Shown: positions 9,564 to 21,386, counted from the stretch's first letter. The stretch is DNA of 64,000 nucleotides from Exophiala sp. HKRS030 (GCA_023897205.1 JAHWDD010000007.1:868001-932000); one strand, 5' to 3'. The notes: generated by a model from the letters alone, not told the origin. Numbers and translations: made by a program.

Positions 9564-10276
9564 ATGCTCGAAGTATATCTTGATCCGTGTACGGTCAACA
9601 GTAGAAAGGTCCTGGCTGGCCTAGATCTGACCGGGACTGAGTACCATCTCAACCACGTCGACTACTTCAAAGGCGAGCAGAAGAGTGAAGAGTACAAGAA
9701 GATCAACCCACATGCGACTCTGCCAGCCGCGAAGGATGGCGACCTCACAATCACCGAGTCGAATGCCATTTTGCAATACATAGCCGAGGACCACGGATCT
9801 GTTTACCCCAAAGACGCAAAGCAACGCTGCGCCGTCAATCGTTGGTTGCTCTGGGAAGCATCTGTCTGGTTCCAAAGTTGTTATGTGTATCTGGTCCAGT
9901 ACGTCGTGCAGCCACTGCTCGGTGCCGAACCAGACCAGTCCGCCATCGATGCCGAAGCTCCCAACTGGCACAAGTCGGCCAAGATCCTTGACGACCAACT
10001 GGCAAAGACCAAGTGGCTCACTGGCGATGACGTGACCATCGCAGACATTGCGGTGGCTGCACCTATGCACCTCCACAAAGCCACACGGTTGCCGCTTGAT
10101 CAGTACCCAAACTTGGAACGTTGGATGACGGAGCAGGTTGAATGTTTGCCATGCTGGCAAAGGACTCAGACAGCGGTCGACAAGGCGTTGTTGCCAGGTA
10201 AGGCTCGGTCTAATATCAATGTCACTGCCAACAAAAAGTTCGAGTCCGTGCTAATCTCCATCAAACAGCCAAATGA
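9564..10276 (+). CDS. Glutathione S-transferase
   Basis: Exons 9564-10197 and 10269-10276 give 213 residues. The N-terminal thioredoxin-fold half has the substrate contacts expected of GSTs: LDPCTVNSRKVLAGL, then KINPHATLPAAKDGDLTITESNAILQYIAEDHG with the Pro-loop (LPA) and the E-S glutathione-binding pair. The C-terminal helical half contains the conserved LTGDDVTIADIAVAAPMH (N-capping motif T-x-A-D). It conjugates glutathione or reduces peroxides in the cytosol; the class is close to fungal Ure2/theta-like or plant phi-like GSTs. The final intron (10198-10268, GTAAGG...AACAG with CTAAT branch point) is well formed; reading through it would instead add 14 odd residues to 10319. The ATG at 9564 is chosen because residues upstream do not fit the fold. 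Confidence 0.85.
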
Positions 10277-11036
10277 AATTTCATCTTACGAAACCGAAGC
10301 AGCCAAAGTACGGTCATAAGCTCGGAGATGATCCACGTGAGATATCAATCGTGGTCGGAAGGTATCATCAGGCCGGCTAGTTTTTTTGTAGACAGGGAAG
10401 TGTCGCCGCTGCACAAGATTTGCCATTGGCCAGGAGCCATGATCGCGTGGGATGATGAGAAAGTAGTCAGGAAGGAGTTGTATCCCCAATATCGTCGATG
10501 AAATATTTGCAAGTGCGCTAGCTCGACTTTCTACTTTGTGTGAATGTGCTCAAGTGTAGGAGGGAAGGCGAAGAGTACGACAATTGGGCGCGGGCTTGAA
10601 TCAAAGGACTTAATTAGGCTTAAATCAGCCTCGCCGACCCGCCTGGCTTATGAATTTATGGATTATGGACCCTGCATGGCTTACGGCTTATGCCTGGGAT
10701 CCTCGCTTACCTTATTTCTATCCGATTGAGAATGCGTAACAAGTCAATGAGAAGAACGACTAGTAGAAACTCATTACACAAAGATGCCACACCTAGAGTT
10801 TTGAAGAATACGGACGTTATTTGTAAGTCGTGCCAGTGATGCAGTGCAAGGTATGTGTATATAAAACACCTCTTCCCTCTGGATCAAGAGCGAGATATGA
10901 TATACTATTACCAAAAATCAAGTCTCACACTCCCATACAAAATCGTCCAACAAGCCCCTAAAGACAGGACCGTCATTCTCCTCGTTCTTCCCACATCAGA
11001 ACACCATTCAACTCTCCTACCAAAGTCAAGTCAATC
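10277..11036. other. Intergenic, promoter of the DUF1330-like gene
   Basis: No gene is supported. The final 100 bases before 11037 are CA/TC-rich, as in a fungal leader. Confidence 0.45.
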
Positions 11037-11480
11037 ATGGGTCTCGTTGAAATCAAACTGGTCGACCTCGCCGAGACCGCCAAATCTATTGCTGCAGACA
11101 AACCCGTCGTCATGGTGAACCTGATCAAGTTCAAGGAACAAGCGACTTACCCGGAGGGATCTCCTCACACGTCCATCCCGGGTCACGAGGCCTACTATTC
11201 ACGCTACATTGCCAATTTCAGTCGGATCTCAACTTCGATGGCTTCGAACCCGGAAGACAAGTTCAAGCCGTTATTCTTGGGCAACATCCAAGCAAACATC
11301 ATTGCGAAGCCTTACGGTGGTGACGAGACCTTTGACATGGTCGGCATCATTCATTATCCGAATTTCGCGGCGTTCCGAAAAGTCATCGAGTGTGAGGAAT
11401 ACAAAGAGACGGCTCTGCCACATCGACTGGCGGCTATCGAAGATTATAGATTGTACCTTGCGACCGAGATGGTAGTGTGA
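11037..11480 (+). CDS. DUF1330-like dimeric alpha/beta-barrel protein
   Basis: A single-exon protein of 147 residues. It reads KPVVMVNLIKFKEQATYP near the N-terminus, GHEAYYSRYIANF in the first helix, FLGNIQANIIAKPYGGDETFDMVGIIHYPNFAAFRKVIECEEYKETALPHRLAAIEDYRLYLATEM at the end. The order hMVNLhKFK ... G-xx-A-Y-xxY ... D-xhhhhhYP-s-xAFxxhhxxxxYxxxxxHRxxAhxD is that of DUF1330/NIPSNAP-like ferredoxin-fold proteins. Such proteins are small oxygenase- or isomerase-like enzymes or have unknown roles. No signal peptide or membrane segment. The neighbour on the other strand (GNAT) ends 160 bp away and is not obviously related in function. Confidence 0.75.
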   Translation: MGLVEIKLVDLAETAKSIAADKPVVMVNLIKFKEQATYPEGSPHTSIPGHEAYYSRYIANFSRISTSMASNPEDKFKPLFLGNIQANIIAKPYGGDETFDMVGIIHYPNFAAFRKVIECEEYKETALPHRLAAIEDYRLYLATEMVV

Positions 11481-11589
11481 AGAGTACTTCCTGGGAGATG
11501 GAAAAGGACGGAAAAATCGGTCTGGACACGGGTGACAAAGCTAGGATACTATGTTCTATTTTCTTTCCAATCATAGCATATCAGAGACA

Positions 11590-11635
11590 ACTCGAGTTTA
11601 TGGTGTGTATGTGTATGTGTATGTGTGTATATACT
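11590..11635. repeat. TG/TA-rich microsatellite
   Basis: A (TATG/TG)n run in the short gap between two convergent genes. Confidence 0.7.
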
Positions 11636-11643
11636 TTTCAACA

Positions 11644-12452
11644 TCATAAACCAGCAATCATGGCGTATATCAAAACACCCTCCCCATTCTCTTGAGCCCA
11701 ACCTTCCGAATTGATCACGCCCTCGCCTATCCTGAACCGATCTACTTCCTTGAAGCCGAGATGGGTATATACGGCCCTGGCGTGTTCGTTGGTGGCTTCG
11801 AGCCATGCCGGTAATCCATCTTGACGCGCTTTTTCCAAAATCGGACTGATTAATGCTCGAATGGCTCCTGAAGATAACATGTGTCAATACATTTATAAAA
11901 TAAATGACTCTTCTCCCTAATCTGAAATGCTCACGTATGGTGAACGTACCTTTGTCCGTTCTATCCGGCATTCTTCCCACGAGATTGAGATTCCAATGCA
12001 GTGAATTGCCGAGGTGTTTCTTTTTACATTGGTCGACTTTGGTTTTGTATTCAAAAGCCCCTTCTGTGGCCGTCGCTGATGGATTCGGTTTTTCAATTCC
12101 AGGTGGGATCCTAGGGTGACATTAACACTCGAGGATACACCGAGCCCTGAAGCCTCAAGGACTCAAAGAGAGGACTTGTTTCTCACCACAATGCTACTGC
12201 GGCCCAATCGAAACTTTGCAACAATAAAGAATCCTTTTCGAACCGACTCTGGACGGCAGGTAACCAGTACCTCACTCTCTCGTCGTGTTGGGAATTTTTC
12301 GGATGATCGGGTCTAGATTCTCGACCGAGATACAAATACCGACTCAATCTATCATTGGAAAACGCTCCAGCCAGCACTTGAGCAAAGTTGACGAGTTCTT
12401 CTTGTCTTGTGACTCGCACAAAGGGGCCAGTGATGGCCGCCGTGTGGGCCAT
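11644..12452 (-). CDS. GNAT-family N-acetyltransferase
   Basis: Three exons: 12452-12187, 12110-11950 and 11867-11644, with introns of 76 and 82 nt, give 216 residues. The N-terminal part (QEELVNFAQVLAGAFSNDRLSRYLYLG) matches the fungal GNAT start in which residues before the acetyl-CoA site sense the substrate. The last exon carries AIRALISPILEKARQDGLPAWLEATNEHARAVYTHLGFKEVDRF, the typical GNAT ending with the N-x-x-A-x-x-x-Y-x-x-x-G-F-x-x-V signature. The loop before it (NSLHWNLNLVGRMPDRTDKG) sits where GNATs have the L-x-x-L-x-V/x-P-x-x-x-x-x-G cofactor loop, here somewhat unusual. It transfers an acetyl group from acetyl-CoA to an unknown amine. It is divergent from homoaconitase with about 550 bp between. 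Confidence 0.82.
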
Positions 12453-12998
12453 TTGGTTTGGATACGCCGGGTTTTAAAAAAGGGGAACCGATTGATACCC
12501 ACAAAGTAAAAAGAACGACGTCCAGAGTAATTCGAATCTTACGCCTTGGGTCTTTCTGTCTAAAAGTCTAAAGATTGTAAAGTGAGTCTGTAGGCGACGA
12601 GAAGTCGTTGTCGGAATAAGGATTCCCCAATGTCCTGTCCCCGACCGTGGAGAAAGAGGCGCCAAGGCCCAAAGCAGCAGATAAATTCAGTCTGTGGCTC
12701 CTCAAACGTTGTGCAGTCAACAATCCTTCCCACTCACACTGCTGAACCCAGCCAACAGCTTCTCTTTTTGACCGCGGTCCGAATAATAATATAACTGAGG
12801 CCCGGCACCAGATCTCTTGTCAAGGTCACCCTGTTCGATCTCACTCCTTCGTGAGGAGAGTGGCGACGTCTCCAAGTACTTACCAGTCGTCTTAATCATA
12901 GCACAACGAGGTCGTGATTAGTGAGTTGTCCTTCCTCTGCTTATTGCTCTATGAGATCTGACTATTCTTGATCTACTAGGTGTGCCCCAAAAACCTGC
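12453..12998. promoter_or_regulatory. Divergent promoter region between GNAT gene and LYS4
   Basis: 546 bp shared by two genes transcribed away from each other. No motif stands out. A possible 5' UTR intron for the homoaconitase (GTGAGT near 12920 to CTACTAG at 12973-12979) is compatible with the sequence but not provable here. Confidence 0.4.
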
Positions 12999-15428
12999 AT
13001 GGGCGCGCTTATTTTGGGGCGCCTCCAGTGCGGTCTTCAGAGCATGAGAATGCAGAAGTTGCGACATGTCTCTACGCACTCGCGGTCCCGCTATCTGAGC
13101 ACGAAAACTCCCTATCGAGCCGAAGCCTTCCACGCCCAGCTTGAGGATCCTTCTAACTCGGCTTTCCTCACCTCTTTGAAAAGACAACCGAAGACTCCGC
13201 AGACCTTGACGGAAAAAATTGTACAACGTTATGCCGTCGGCCTACCAGAAGGAAAGCTCGTTAGGGCTGGCGACTACGTCAGCCTTGCACCATCCTATTG
13301 TATGACACATGATAACTCGTGGCCCGTCGCCCGCAAGTTCATGTCCATGGGAGCATCGAAGATTCACGATAACAGGCAGATTGTTATGACTTTAGATCAC
13401 GATATCCAGAATAGAAACGAGTCGAATCTTAAAAAATACCAACAAATAGAGGAGTTTGCAAAGAAGCACGGCATTGACTTTTATCCAGCAGGGCGGGGAA
13501 TCGGTCATCAAATTATGGTTGAAGAAGGATATGCATGGCCGGGCACACTTGTTGTGGCATCGGATAGCCATACAAATACTTATGGTGGTGTTAACTGTCT
13601 CGGTACCCCTATCGTGCGTTCAGATGCCGCGAGTGTGTTTGCCACAGGTCGCACGTGGTGGCAGATCCCGCCCATTGCGCGGGTGACATTTACGGGGACG
13701 CTGCCGGTTGGCGTGACGGGCAAGGACGTAATTGTCGCATTGTGCGGGCTATTTGACAAGGATGAGGTGCTTAACCACGCCATCGAGTTCACCGGTTCAG
13801 AGGAGACCATGGCCAGTTTGCTCGTGGACAGCCGGCTGACCATCGCCAACATGACGACCGAATGGGGAGCACTCGCTGGTCTGTTCCCGATCGACCAGAC
13901 GCTGGAGCGCTGGCTGCGGAATAAGGCTACGGAGGCGGCGATGCTGGATACTCGAACAACCCGACAACGCATCACCCACCAGAAGGTAGACGAGCTGCTC
14001 GCGAACCGCCTCACTGCTGATCGCGACGCGGTGTACGCCAAGCAGCTCTACCTCAATCTCTCCACACTATCGCCTTACGTCTCCGGCCCCAACTCCGTCA
14101 AGGTTGTAACGCCTCTCAATGAGCTCGCGCCACAGAGAATCAAAATCAATCGCGCATATCTTGTCTCTTGCACCAACTCACGCGCGTCAGATCTCGCGGC
14201 CGCTGCTAAAGTCTTTAAAGACGCCGCTAAAGCGAACTCCGGTATTATCCCAAAGATCGCCGATGGCGTGCAATTCTATATTGCCGCGGCTTCCGCTCCG
14301 GAGCAGGAAGTCGCTGAAGCCGCGGGTGATTGGCAAGCCATGCTGGACGCCGGTGCGCAGCCGCTGCCTGCCGGATGCGCGATGTGCATTGGGCTCGGAA
14401 CCGGCCTGCTAGAACCAGGCGAAGTCGGGATCAGCGCCAGCAACCGCAACTTCAAAGGGCGAATGGGCTCGCGGGATGCGCAGGCGTACCTTGCAAGTCC
14501 CGAGGTCGTGGCCGCCAGCGCCCTAAGCGGCGTCATCTCCGGCCCTGGCGCGTACCAGGTGCCGACAGACTGGTCTGGCGTGGAGCACGGGTTCGGCACG
14601 GGGATACTGCCCACGACCGAGCACAAGCTCGACCACCTATTGCAGCAGATGGAATCAGTGATCGAGCGGGCGGAAACAGCCGTAGATGCTTCTGAAGCGG
14701 CCGTCCAAATCCTGCCGGGCTTCCCTGAGCGGATCAGCGGCGAGATTGTCTTCTGCGACGCCGACAACATCAATACTGATGGAATATACCCCGGTACGCT
14801 CACGTACCAGGATGACGTGTCCAAGGAGGACATGGCGCGCGCGTGTATGCAAAACTACGATCCTGAGTTCAATAACATCGCCAAACCCAACGACATCTTG
14901 GTGGCAGGTTGGAGCTTCGGCGTCGGCTCGTCGAGAGAACAAGCGGCGACAGCGATTCTCGCAAAGCAGATCCCCCTCGTCGTCGCCGGCAGCTTCAGCA
15001 ATATCTTCGCGCGAAACAGCATCAACAACGCGCTCATAGGATTGGAAGTGCCGCGCCTTGTCGAACGCTTGCGGTCTCACTTCTCCTCTGAGTCTGCCTC
15101 TACCTCCGTATCCACCACCACCACCACCTCCTCCTCGTCCTCGTCCTCGTCCTCTAATCCCGTAGTCCCTGAACCCACCACGAACGAAGAGTTCCTCAAC
15201 CCCAAGCCGCCGGCCCCTGTGGCACCTCACGAGAGGCACCTGACGCGCCGTACCGGCTGGACGCTGACGTGGGACGTGGGGCACAGTGTCGTGGAAGTGC
15301 AAGAAGGGCCCGGCGGCGCGGTGTGGACGGAGCGCGTGGGCGAGCTGCCGGCGAACGTGCAGGAGATTATTGCTGCTGGTGGACTCGAGGGGTGGGTGAA
15401 GGCTGAGATGGGGAAGGCGGACAACTAA
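12999..15428 (+). CDS. LYS4: Homoaconitase, mitochondrial
   Basis: A single-exon aconitase-family protein of 809 residues. It hydrates homoaconitate to homoisocitrate in the alpha-aminoadipate lysine pathway, in the mitochondrion. The first ~45 residues are basic and Ser-rich (presequence). [35 protein letters not shown] and [10 protein letters not shown] are diagnostic of homoaconitase as opposed to aconitase. Iron-sulfur ligands are C391, C460 and C463. The swivel domain near the C-terminus ([36 protein letters not shown]) is followed by a Ser/Thr-rich low-complexity insert (about residues 696-725) before the last strand-rich part; this makes the protein longer than yeast Lys4. The start is the first ATG giving the presequence. 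A retroelement scrap lies about 330 bp downstream. Confidence 0.93.
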   Translation: MGALILGRLQCGLQSMRMQKLRHVSTHSRSRYLSTKTPYRAEAFHAQLEDPSNSAFLTSLKRQPKTPQTLTEKIVQRYAVGLPEGKLVRAGDYVSLAPSYCMTHDNSWPVARKFMSMGASKIHDNRQIVMTLDHDIQNRNESNLKKYQQIEEFAKKHGIDFYPAGRGIGHQIMVEEGYAWPGTLVVASDSHTNTYGGVNCLGTPIVRSDAASVFATGRTWWQIPPIARVTFTGTLPVGVTGKDVIVALCGLFDKDEVLNHAIEFTGSEETMASLLVDSRLTIANMTTEWGALAGLFPIDQTLERWLRNKATEAAMLDTRTTRQRITHQKVDELLANRLTADRDAVYAKQLYLNLSTLSPYVSGPNSVKVVTPLNELAPQRIKINRAYLVSCTNSRASDLAAAAKVFKDAAKANSGIIPKIADGVQFYIAAASAPEQEVAEAAGDWQAMLDAGAQPLPAGCAMCIGLGTGLLEPGEVGISASNRNFKGRMGSRDAQAYLASPEVVAASALSGVISGPGAYQVPTDWSGVEHGFGTGILPTTEHKLDHLLQQMESVIERAETAVDASEAAVQILPGFPERISGEIVFCDADNINTDGIYPGTLTYQDDVSKEDMARACMQNYDPEFNNIAKPNDILVAGWSFGVGSSREQAATAILAKQIPLVVAGSFSNIFARNSINNALIGLEVPRLVERLRSHFSSESASTSVSTTTTTSSSSSSSSSNPVVPEPTTNEEFLNPKPPAPVAPHERHLTRRTGWTLTWDVGHSVVEVQEGPGGAVWTERVGELPANVQEIIAAGGLEGWVKAEMGKADN

Positions 15429-16127
15429 GTTGGCGCCGTACGCCTACTCGTTCCATTCCATCACGAGCCCCTTCCGCAGCTTTTCGGTCGACTCAGCAAC
15501 CTCGGGACTGTCGTCCAGGGCCAGCCGACCACATTCCGCAAGAGACTTCTCCTCCCTCGCCCTCTTCGCCTCCAGATTGTCACCTGCCGCGCAAAATCCT
15601 CGCCTCCTCTGCGGAGCCATTATGTGGTCGAGTCAGGGGCCCCAATACGAGACTAGCGTTCGTTGGGGACGGGAACATACAAACTCCTATACGAGATACT
15701 GTATTGTAGAAGCGCCCCGGGAAAAAAAGTTAGAGACTCTGTGGGCGAGAAATAAGATATAAGGAGCAGAATAAGTTATATTTATGCCCTCCCTTTTCGC
15801 GTATTCTTTAAATTTTACAGACTTATATTCGTTAATAGAATTTAGCGCTATTATGGCTGCAATATGAGAGTTACAATATGCGTACTTAGTAGCGATGTGC
15901 GCTGTTACGAGATCTTTCCGATTTACGGATTTTTGCAAGGGACAATACAAAACGTCTTCCATTTGCCGGACAAACCCGCAGTATTTACGGAGTACCATAT
16001 CATTTCCCATTACTCCGTACGTGGTCGAATCTCTTTTTTGCTTCTCTCTCTACAATCTAACAACCCATGATGGCAAACCTTGCCACTCGTCGAACTTGTG
16101 ATCTCAATTCTAGTATTCTTAGAGTCT
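15429..16127. other. Intergenic, AT-rich, with transposon scrap and paired TACTCCGTA words
   Basis: The part from about 15740 to 15900 is clearly more AT-rich than the neighbourhood and carries a copia-like fragment (listed separately). TACGGAGTA occurs at 15986-15994 and its reverse complement TACTCCGTA at 16011-16019, forming a 34-bp inverted pair. No functional gene is seen. Confidence 0.5.
15740..15900 (-). mobile_element. Degenerate Ty1/copia-type retrotransposon fragment (integrase region)
   Basis: On the minus strand positions 15839-15759 encode a stretch reading NEYKSVKFKEYAKREGIN followed by ITYSAPY. This is the pattern seen around the integrase core of copia polyproteins (E-F-x-x-x-x-x-x-x-G-I-x-h-x-x-S-x-P-Y). 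The surrounding bases are AT-rich with many TA dinucleotides, as after repeat-induced point mutation. Only a small piece is left; no LTRs or reverse transcriptase are visible. It is a relic rather than an active element. Confidence 0.45.
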
Positions 16128-18008
16128 TCACAACTTGGCCTCATTGCCTTCCTCCGCCTTGACCATTTCTCTCAGAACCCGCTTGAGAGCTTTGCCCGTG
16201 GCGTTTCGTGGCACAACCTCGACAAAGCGCACTCCCCCGGTCAACGCCTTGTACTTGGCCAACCTCTCGTCGCAGTACGACTTGACCTCGGCCTCGGTCA
16301 GTTTCTTGCCTTCGGGAGTCGATTTGCGCGCCACGTATGCGCGAGGCATCTCGACCTCTGGCTCGTTCTTCTTCTGTACCCCAATGACGGCCGCGTCTTG
16401 GATGTGAGGGTGAGCGAGCAAGACGCCCTCGATCTCGGCGGGAGCCACCTGGAACCCCCTCACCTTGATCAATTCCTTCTTGCGGTCGATGATGTACCAT
16501 TTCTTGGTTTGGGAGTTGCAGTACATGACGTCGCCGGTCTTGAAGTACCCTTCGTCGTCGAACGATTCCGTCGTCGCCTTTGGGTTGTCAAAGTAACTCT
16601 TGATGATGGTCGGACCTCGAATGCAAAGTTCACCGGGAGTGTCGTAGGCGGTGATGTCCTTGCCGTCATCATCGATCAACCTGATAACATCGGGATCAGT
16701 ATGCTCTACAAAACAACGAGAGGTACAGAGAATGCCAGGTCTCTTACTTCAAATCCAAGTTCGGCATCGGTCTACCGACACTGCCCGTGTCGTCCCTTTC
16801 AGGATAGTAAAATTTGGTGGCGATGCAACTGGTCTCGGTCATGCCCCAGACTTGTGTAAAGGTGGCTTCCGGTCCGACGATGTTCAGAAGAGCATTCTGA
16901 TGCTCCTTGTCGAGGGGGCCGGCTCCGCAAGCGATGGACTTGATACAGCTCATATCGTAGTTGCGGATGCCGGGGAATTTCAGCATCGCCATCGCGACCG
17001 GAGGTACGAGGACCATTTCGGTGGTTCTGTACTTGGAGATGGCTTCGCAGACGGGCTGTAGCTCGAACCGGCGTAGGACGTACGTGAGGTGCCCCGCCCG
17101 CAAAGGGGTGACGTGAGCATTGGGAACCATTGCCGCGTGGAAGAGAGGAAGGTATAGGAGTCGACTGGGCTGTGACGAGGTGAGATATCATCAGTGTTGT
17201 GCTTTATTTTCATCGGAAGAACGTCTGGACCCACCTCGTATGGAGCCGGGTTGTGTTCGTAGACCAACGTATGCTGGGAGACAAAGTTGTAGTGGGATAA
17301 CGAGGCGGCTTTGGGGAGACCGGTGGTGCCACTACTGTAAAGTCTTGCGGCCGTCGTGTTTCGTGACGTCTGTTCGTCGTCGAAGCGAACCCAGTCCCTC
17401 TCGCCGTGGGTCAGCAGGCTTCTCCAGGATACAAACCCCTCTGGTATGTTCTCGTTCTGTGTGTCAAACATCATGATGTTCGATCTTGGGATGTTGCAAT
17501 CCTTCGCAGCAGGAAGGACGTTCGACAGCAACTCGGGTTCGACTATCAGAAATCGCGCACGGGATGTTTTGAAATGGTGAGTGAGCTCGAATTGGGTATA
17601 GGCAGGGTTGGTGCCGGCGAAGCAACCGCCAACGGCCACGATGCCCAAGAAGAGCATCGAGTAGTGTATCTGAATTGGTCAGCAACAAAAGGTTCGGTCC
17701 GCCATGGTCTCACCTACACTGTTGAAGCCATGGAGACAGACGCAATCTCCAGGTCGGATACCGGCTGCGTGGAAGCCAGAAGCAAGTTGTCGGATGATTT
17801 TCCTGGCCTGATTGCCCGAGATGGATTCGGATGGATTCGACGCATTAATGTAGACCTGAGGAGGGGATCAATGGTTGGTACGTTTGATTTCGGGTTCCTG
17901 TGATGACGGACTTACCGGCTTGTCTTGATCAAAGAGTGGTTCGTCAAAAATCCACGACAGGATGTCTTTATTGGAGATGGGTACAGATGCATCAGCAAGA
18001 AACGGCAT
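16128..18008 (-). CDS. Peroxisomal AMP-dependent acyl-CoA / 4-coumarate-CoA ligase-like enzyme
   Basis: Five exons (18008-17916, 17855-17718, 17669-17235, 17169-16748, 16680-16128; introns of 48-67 nt) give 546 residues, normal for the family. The AMP-binding signature YSSGTTGLPKAASLSH, the motif TQVWGMTETS, GELCIRGP, GYFKTGDV and the hinge DRKKELIKVRGFQVAPAEIE with the catalytic Lys region PRNATGKALKRVLR are all present. The protein ends in AKL, a peroxisomal targeting signal type 1. The enzyme activates a carboxylic acid (aryl, phenylpropanoid or fatty acid) to its CoA thioester using ATP. Substrate choice cannot be read. It is divergent from a CTF1/Far-like regulator; CCTCGG-type elements lie between, which hints at a fatty-acid or aromatic-acid catabolic role. 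Confidence 0.88.
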
Positions 18009-18858
18009 TTTGATGGCGATGACTGGATGGATTTGCTCGATGCTGCAGATATCGAGAAGATTCTTTTAGAAGGAAAGAAAAGATTTTGGGTGTTGGATGC
18101 TTCGTACGCGTGGAACCAACTGACGGAGATCTTGAACCGTGTCAGCAAGTTAGGCCACCCTTGTCGCAGTCCACAGTCGAGATTGGCGCGGAGCCCGGGC
18201 GCTTTACGTGAGAATACTGACGATTCTGGTTGCGAGATGTTATCACAGAATAATAAGAGGGTGTATGTGACGAGACCTCGCCTGAGACAATGGTACTATA
18301 GTGTCGTCCAAGGCTGTGAAGTTGGCCGGCTGAAGATGGTATGACAAGCCAGGGATCAGGGATCATGTAACGGCTGCTGACTCAAGGCGAGGAAGGCGAC
18401 CAGTCATTCATAAATCGGATAGTGGGCGAGCGTCCTCTTCACAGTAGTTTGATCATTGTACGGAGTAGCCTTTATCTTGATACTTGAGATTAATTTTGTA
18501 TAGCCAGCCGAGGTTCCCTCTCGGCTTTCAATACACGAGATTGTGACTTCGAGTACTCGGACCCTGGCGCCGAGTTCAGCCAGCCAATACCGTCGCCCCC
18601 GAGACCACTAGCTGGCTTCAGACCCCGGCCTCCTGTAGCATACACGCTGGAGGCTCCGTGGGGTCAATGACTGTACACGTTGTACGTACTCCGTACTCCG
18701 CGCCTTGCCCTTCAAACGCCTGACTATTTTGACCTAGCGCCTCGGTTTCCATTCCTCCCGATCCAAGTCGGTCCGACGGTGGGGTGAGTCTGGAACTGAT
18801 CAAGCGTTCTGATGCCCTTTCATACACCATCTCGCCTTGTTTCTCCCAGTAACTAGCC
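18009..18858. promoter_or_regulatory. Divergent promoter region with two CCTCGG/CCGAGG elements
   Basis: 850 bp between the acyl-CoA ligase and the Zn2Cys6 gene. It contains CCGAGG at 18508-18513 and CCTCGG at 18740-18745, the core bound by FarA/FarB and CTF1-type regulators at fatty-acid catabolic genes. TACGGAGTA at 18459-18467 and TACTCCGTA at 18687-18695 also occur. No ORF with support. Confidence 0.5.
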
Positions 18859-21335
18859 ATGGCCGACGTTCATTATCAATGGCCCATTGCAAAGAGAGCT
18901 GGAAAGGCCTGTCTGGGTTGCCGAGCACGCAAAGTGAAATGCGACTTCGAACATCGTGGTCTTCCTTGTACAAATTGTGCTCTTGATGGGGGCGACTGTC
19001 GCGTTCAAAAGAGTAGAAGGGGCAGGTACATTAGGGAGTTGTCACAACTACATACTACAAATACTAATCTATGAGCGTCAGGAAACCTTTTAAAAAAGAC
19101 TCTTCTACCCCCAAATCTAAGGAAGTCGATGATGCTTTACACTCAACCCACACATCGGTCGAGAGATTCTGTGATGGCCACGCCAGACCAATTTCTCGTA
19201 GGATGCATACCACACAATGGCTCCTCGAGCCCGAGAAACACGTTCTTCCTGGGTTATTCGAGGGGAAACCATCCGGTAGAGGAGGTAAGTGCAATACGGA
19301 CCTATCCCAGACGCTATCCTGATGATTCAAGTCCCAGAAGATCGCAAAGTCCATGACCTTCTCAAGATGGTTGATATGGACACTCTTGATCGACTACACA
19401 ATGAAGTGACTTGGGCGTCCTTCGTGGGCCAGGATCATGCTACAGACTTTTATCAAAATTCCTCCCCACTAACCATATCATCTCAACAAAATACACCGCA
19501 AACGAACAGTGACAGTCTTCCGGTTTTTGTGAAGCCTATTTCGTCTCACCTTACCTCCGACGATATTGATTATCTGACCAGGAAAGGCGTATTTTCTTTC
19601 CCGTCCCCAACCTTTGTCGAAGCATTGATCCGAAGCTACGTCCGATATTTTCACCCTCTGATGCCGCTCCTCGACTTACGAACACTTCTTTGTTGCCTCA
19701 GTGGACATGAATCTCACTTTTCACCGAAAATGAGTCTCTTGCTTCTCCAAGCAGTCTTTTTTACTGGAGTAACATTTGTTGACCTCGCTGAAATCCACAG
19801 CGCCGGCTTCTCCTCAAGAAGAGCTGCAAGAAAGACATTTTATGAAAGAGCCCGTGTAAGTGTGATCGATTAATTGGTGTGATGTCGCTGAACTTCAGAA
19901 ACAGGTATTATACGATTTTGATGCCGAATGTGACCGCATTCCAGTCATTCAGGCGGCACTACTTCTCAGTTACTGGGCAGAAGCCCCCGGTGATAATAAG
20001 GGAGGCTGGCACTGGACTGGAATCTGCTATACATTAGCACTCACCCTCGGACTTCACAGAGAATCGGATTCGACACTCCCTGCTCGCCACATACACCTTC
20101 GAAAAAGAATATGGTGGTCATTCTACATAAGGGATCGCCTGATAGCTCTCGGCATGTGTCGTCCCCTTCGGGTAAAAGACGATGAATTCAACACGCCGAT
20201 GTTGACTTTAAACGATTTCGATCTCGACGATCTTGTCACGGATGAGTTCTACGACCTTGCCTTTACCAGAGAGCATCAAAAAGCACTCGCTGAGATGTGT
20301 ATCGAGATGGCTCACTTGAGTGTACTTATTGGAAAGGTCATTAATTTGCACTTCTCGCTCATACCCAGCACCGAATCCGCGCAGCACATCAAAGATCATA
20401 CCGGGAGGACAACGACGATATTACTGCCAAACGTTCGAGTGGATCAACTGGAGTCCGTCATACTCCTCGACCGAGATCTTCAAACTTGGAATAAGACTAG
20501 ACCTTTGTCAACGATTTTTCAGCCGACCACGTTGCAAAATTGTACCATATCGACTCCGATCCTCACAGTCCACCAAGCTTTTCTACAATTTAGCTTCTTT
20601 TCGACCATGTCTGCATTATACCGCCCCTTGATCAACCGTCGCAGTACATCAACCGACAAGTTACCATCCAAATTTCTGCAGATATCATCCAAGAGGATTG
20701 AAGAGTCTGGCATAGAATTGGCAGCCGCGAACCGCGAGCTTTACAATCTCGACTTTGCAGGATTTCTTCATCCGACTATTGCAACCATGGAATTACCCGT
20801 CATAATCACTCATATCAAGAGACTTCAGCACCGGCATCATGGTACCGTTTTACAAGCTCTCCAGTCGATCCTATATTGCCTAAAGGTGCTGCAGAAGATG
20901 CAAGACATGTACCCTGGGGTTGACTTGGTGATCGCATTTGCTCTGGATGTTATGAACAGATCTGGGATTGAGCTGCAGACCGACAATGAGCAAGGACCTG
21001 TTGAAGTCAGGTACGGAGATTACAGCTACAGCATTGCATCAGACAATCTAGATGAACCGCACGATTCGGGAGTCGAAAATGACTCGCCCGGTTCCGTATT
21101 TCTAGGGATGCCTGCAACAATAGAACACGATAATGTCATGTCTAGCTCACAGGAAAGACAACAATCTTCGACTTTGTCAGATTTGCCTGAACCACAACGG
21201 GACTCTCAAAGCGACGTTTTCCTCACAGACACCATGGACTTTGATCCTGCTTTCAGTCTCATGTATGAGTTCGAGACACTAAACTATCGAGAGATTAGCC
21301 AGCGAGCCATACATAGTCCCCCGGCCGAAACCTAG
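18859..21335 (+). CDS. Zn2Cys6 transcription factor, CTF1/FarB-AmdR-like
   Basis: Four exons (18859-19025, 19082-19284, 19338-19855, 19905-21335) give 772 residues. The N-terminus has the binuclear zinc cluster KACLGCRARKVKCDFEHRG and C-x2-C-x6-C continuing (CTNCALDGGDC, residues about 18-45). The middle region has the fungal transcription-factor homology domain: FPSPTFVEALIRSYVRYFHPLMPLLDL, FSSRRAARKTFYERAR then VLYDFDAECDRIPVIQAALLLSYWAE, RKRIWWSFYIRDRLIALGMCRPLR. This domain order and wording are those of cutinase/fatty-acid regulators (CTF1, FarA/FarB) and AmdR-like activators. Nuclear. The intron before VLYDF could end six bases earlier, adding KQ. The first intron has a weak donor (GTACAT), so the residues just after the zinc cluster are the least certain part. 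Likely regulates the adjoining ligase. Confidence 0.85.
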
Positions 21336-21386
21336 TTTGTGTTAGGAACTGGCTTCTCGAACCTGATTGAAGCTAAGACCTGACAA

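Noticed and set aside
16080..16859. 259-codon plus-strand frame opposite the acyl-CoA ligase
   Set aside because: The minus strand encodes conserved ligase motifs in the same span.
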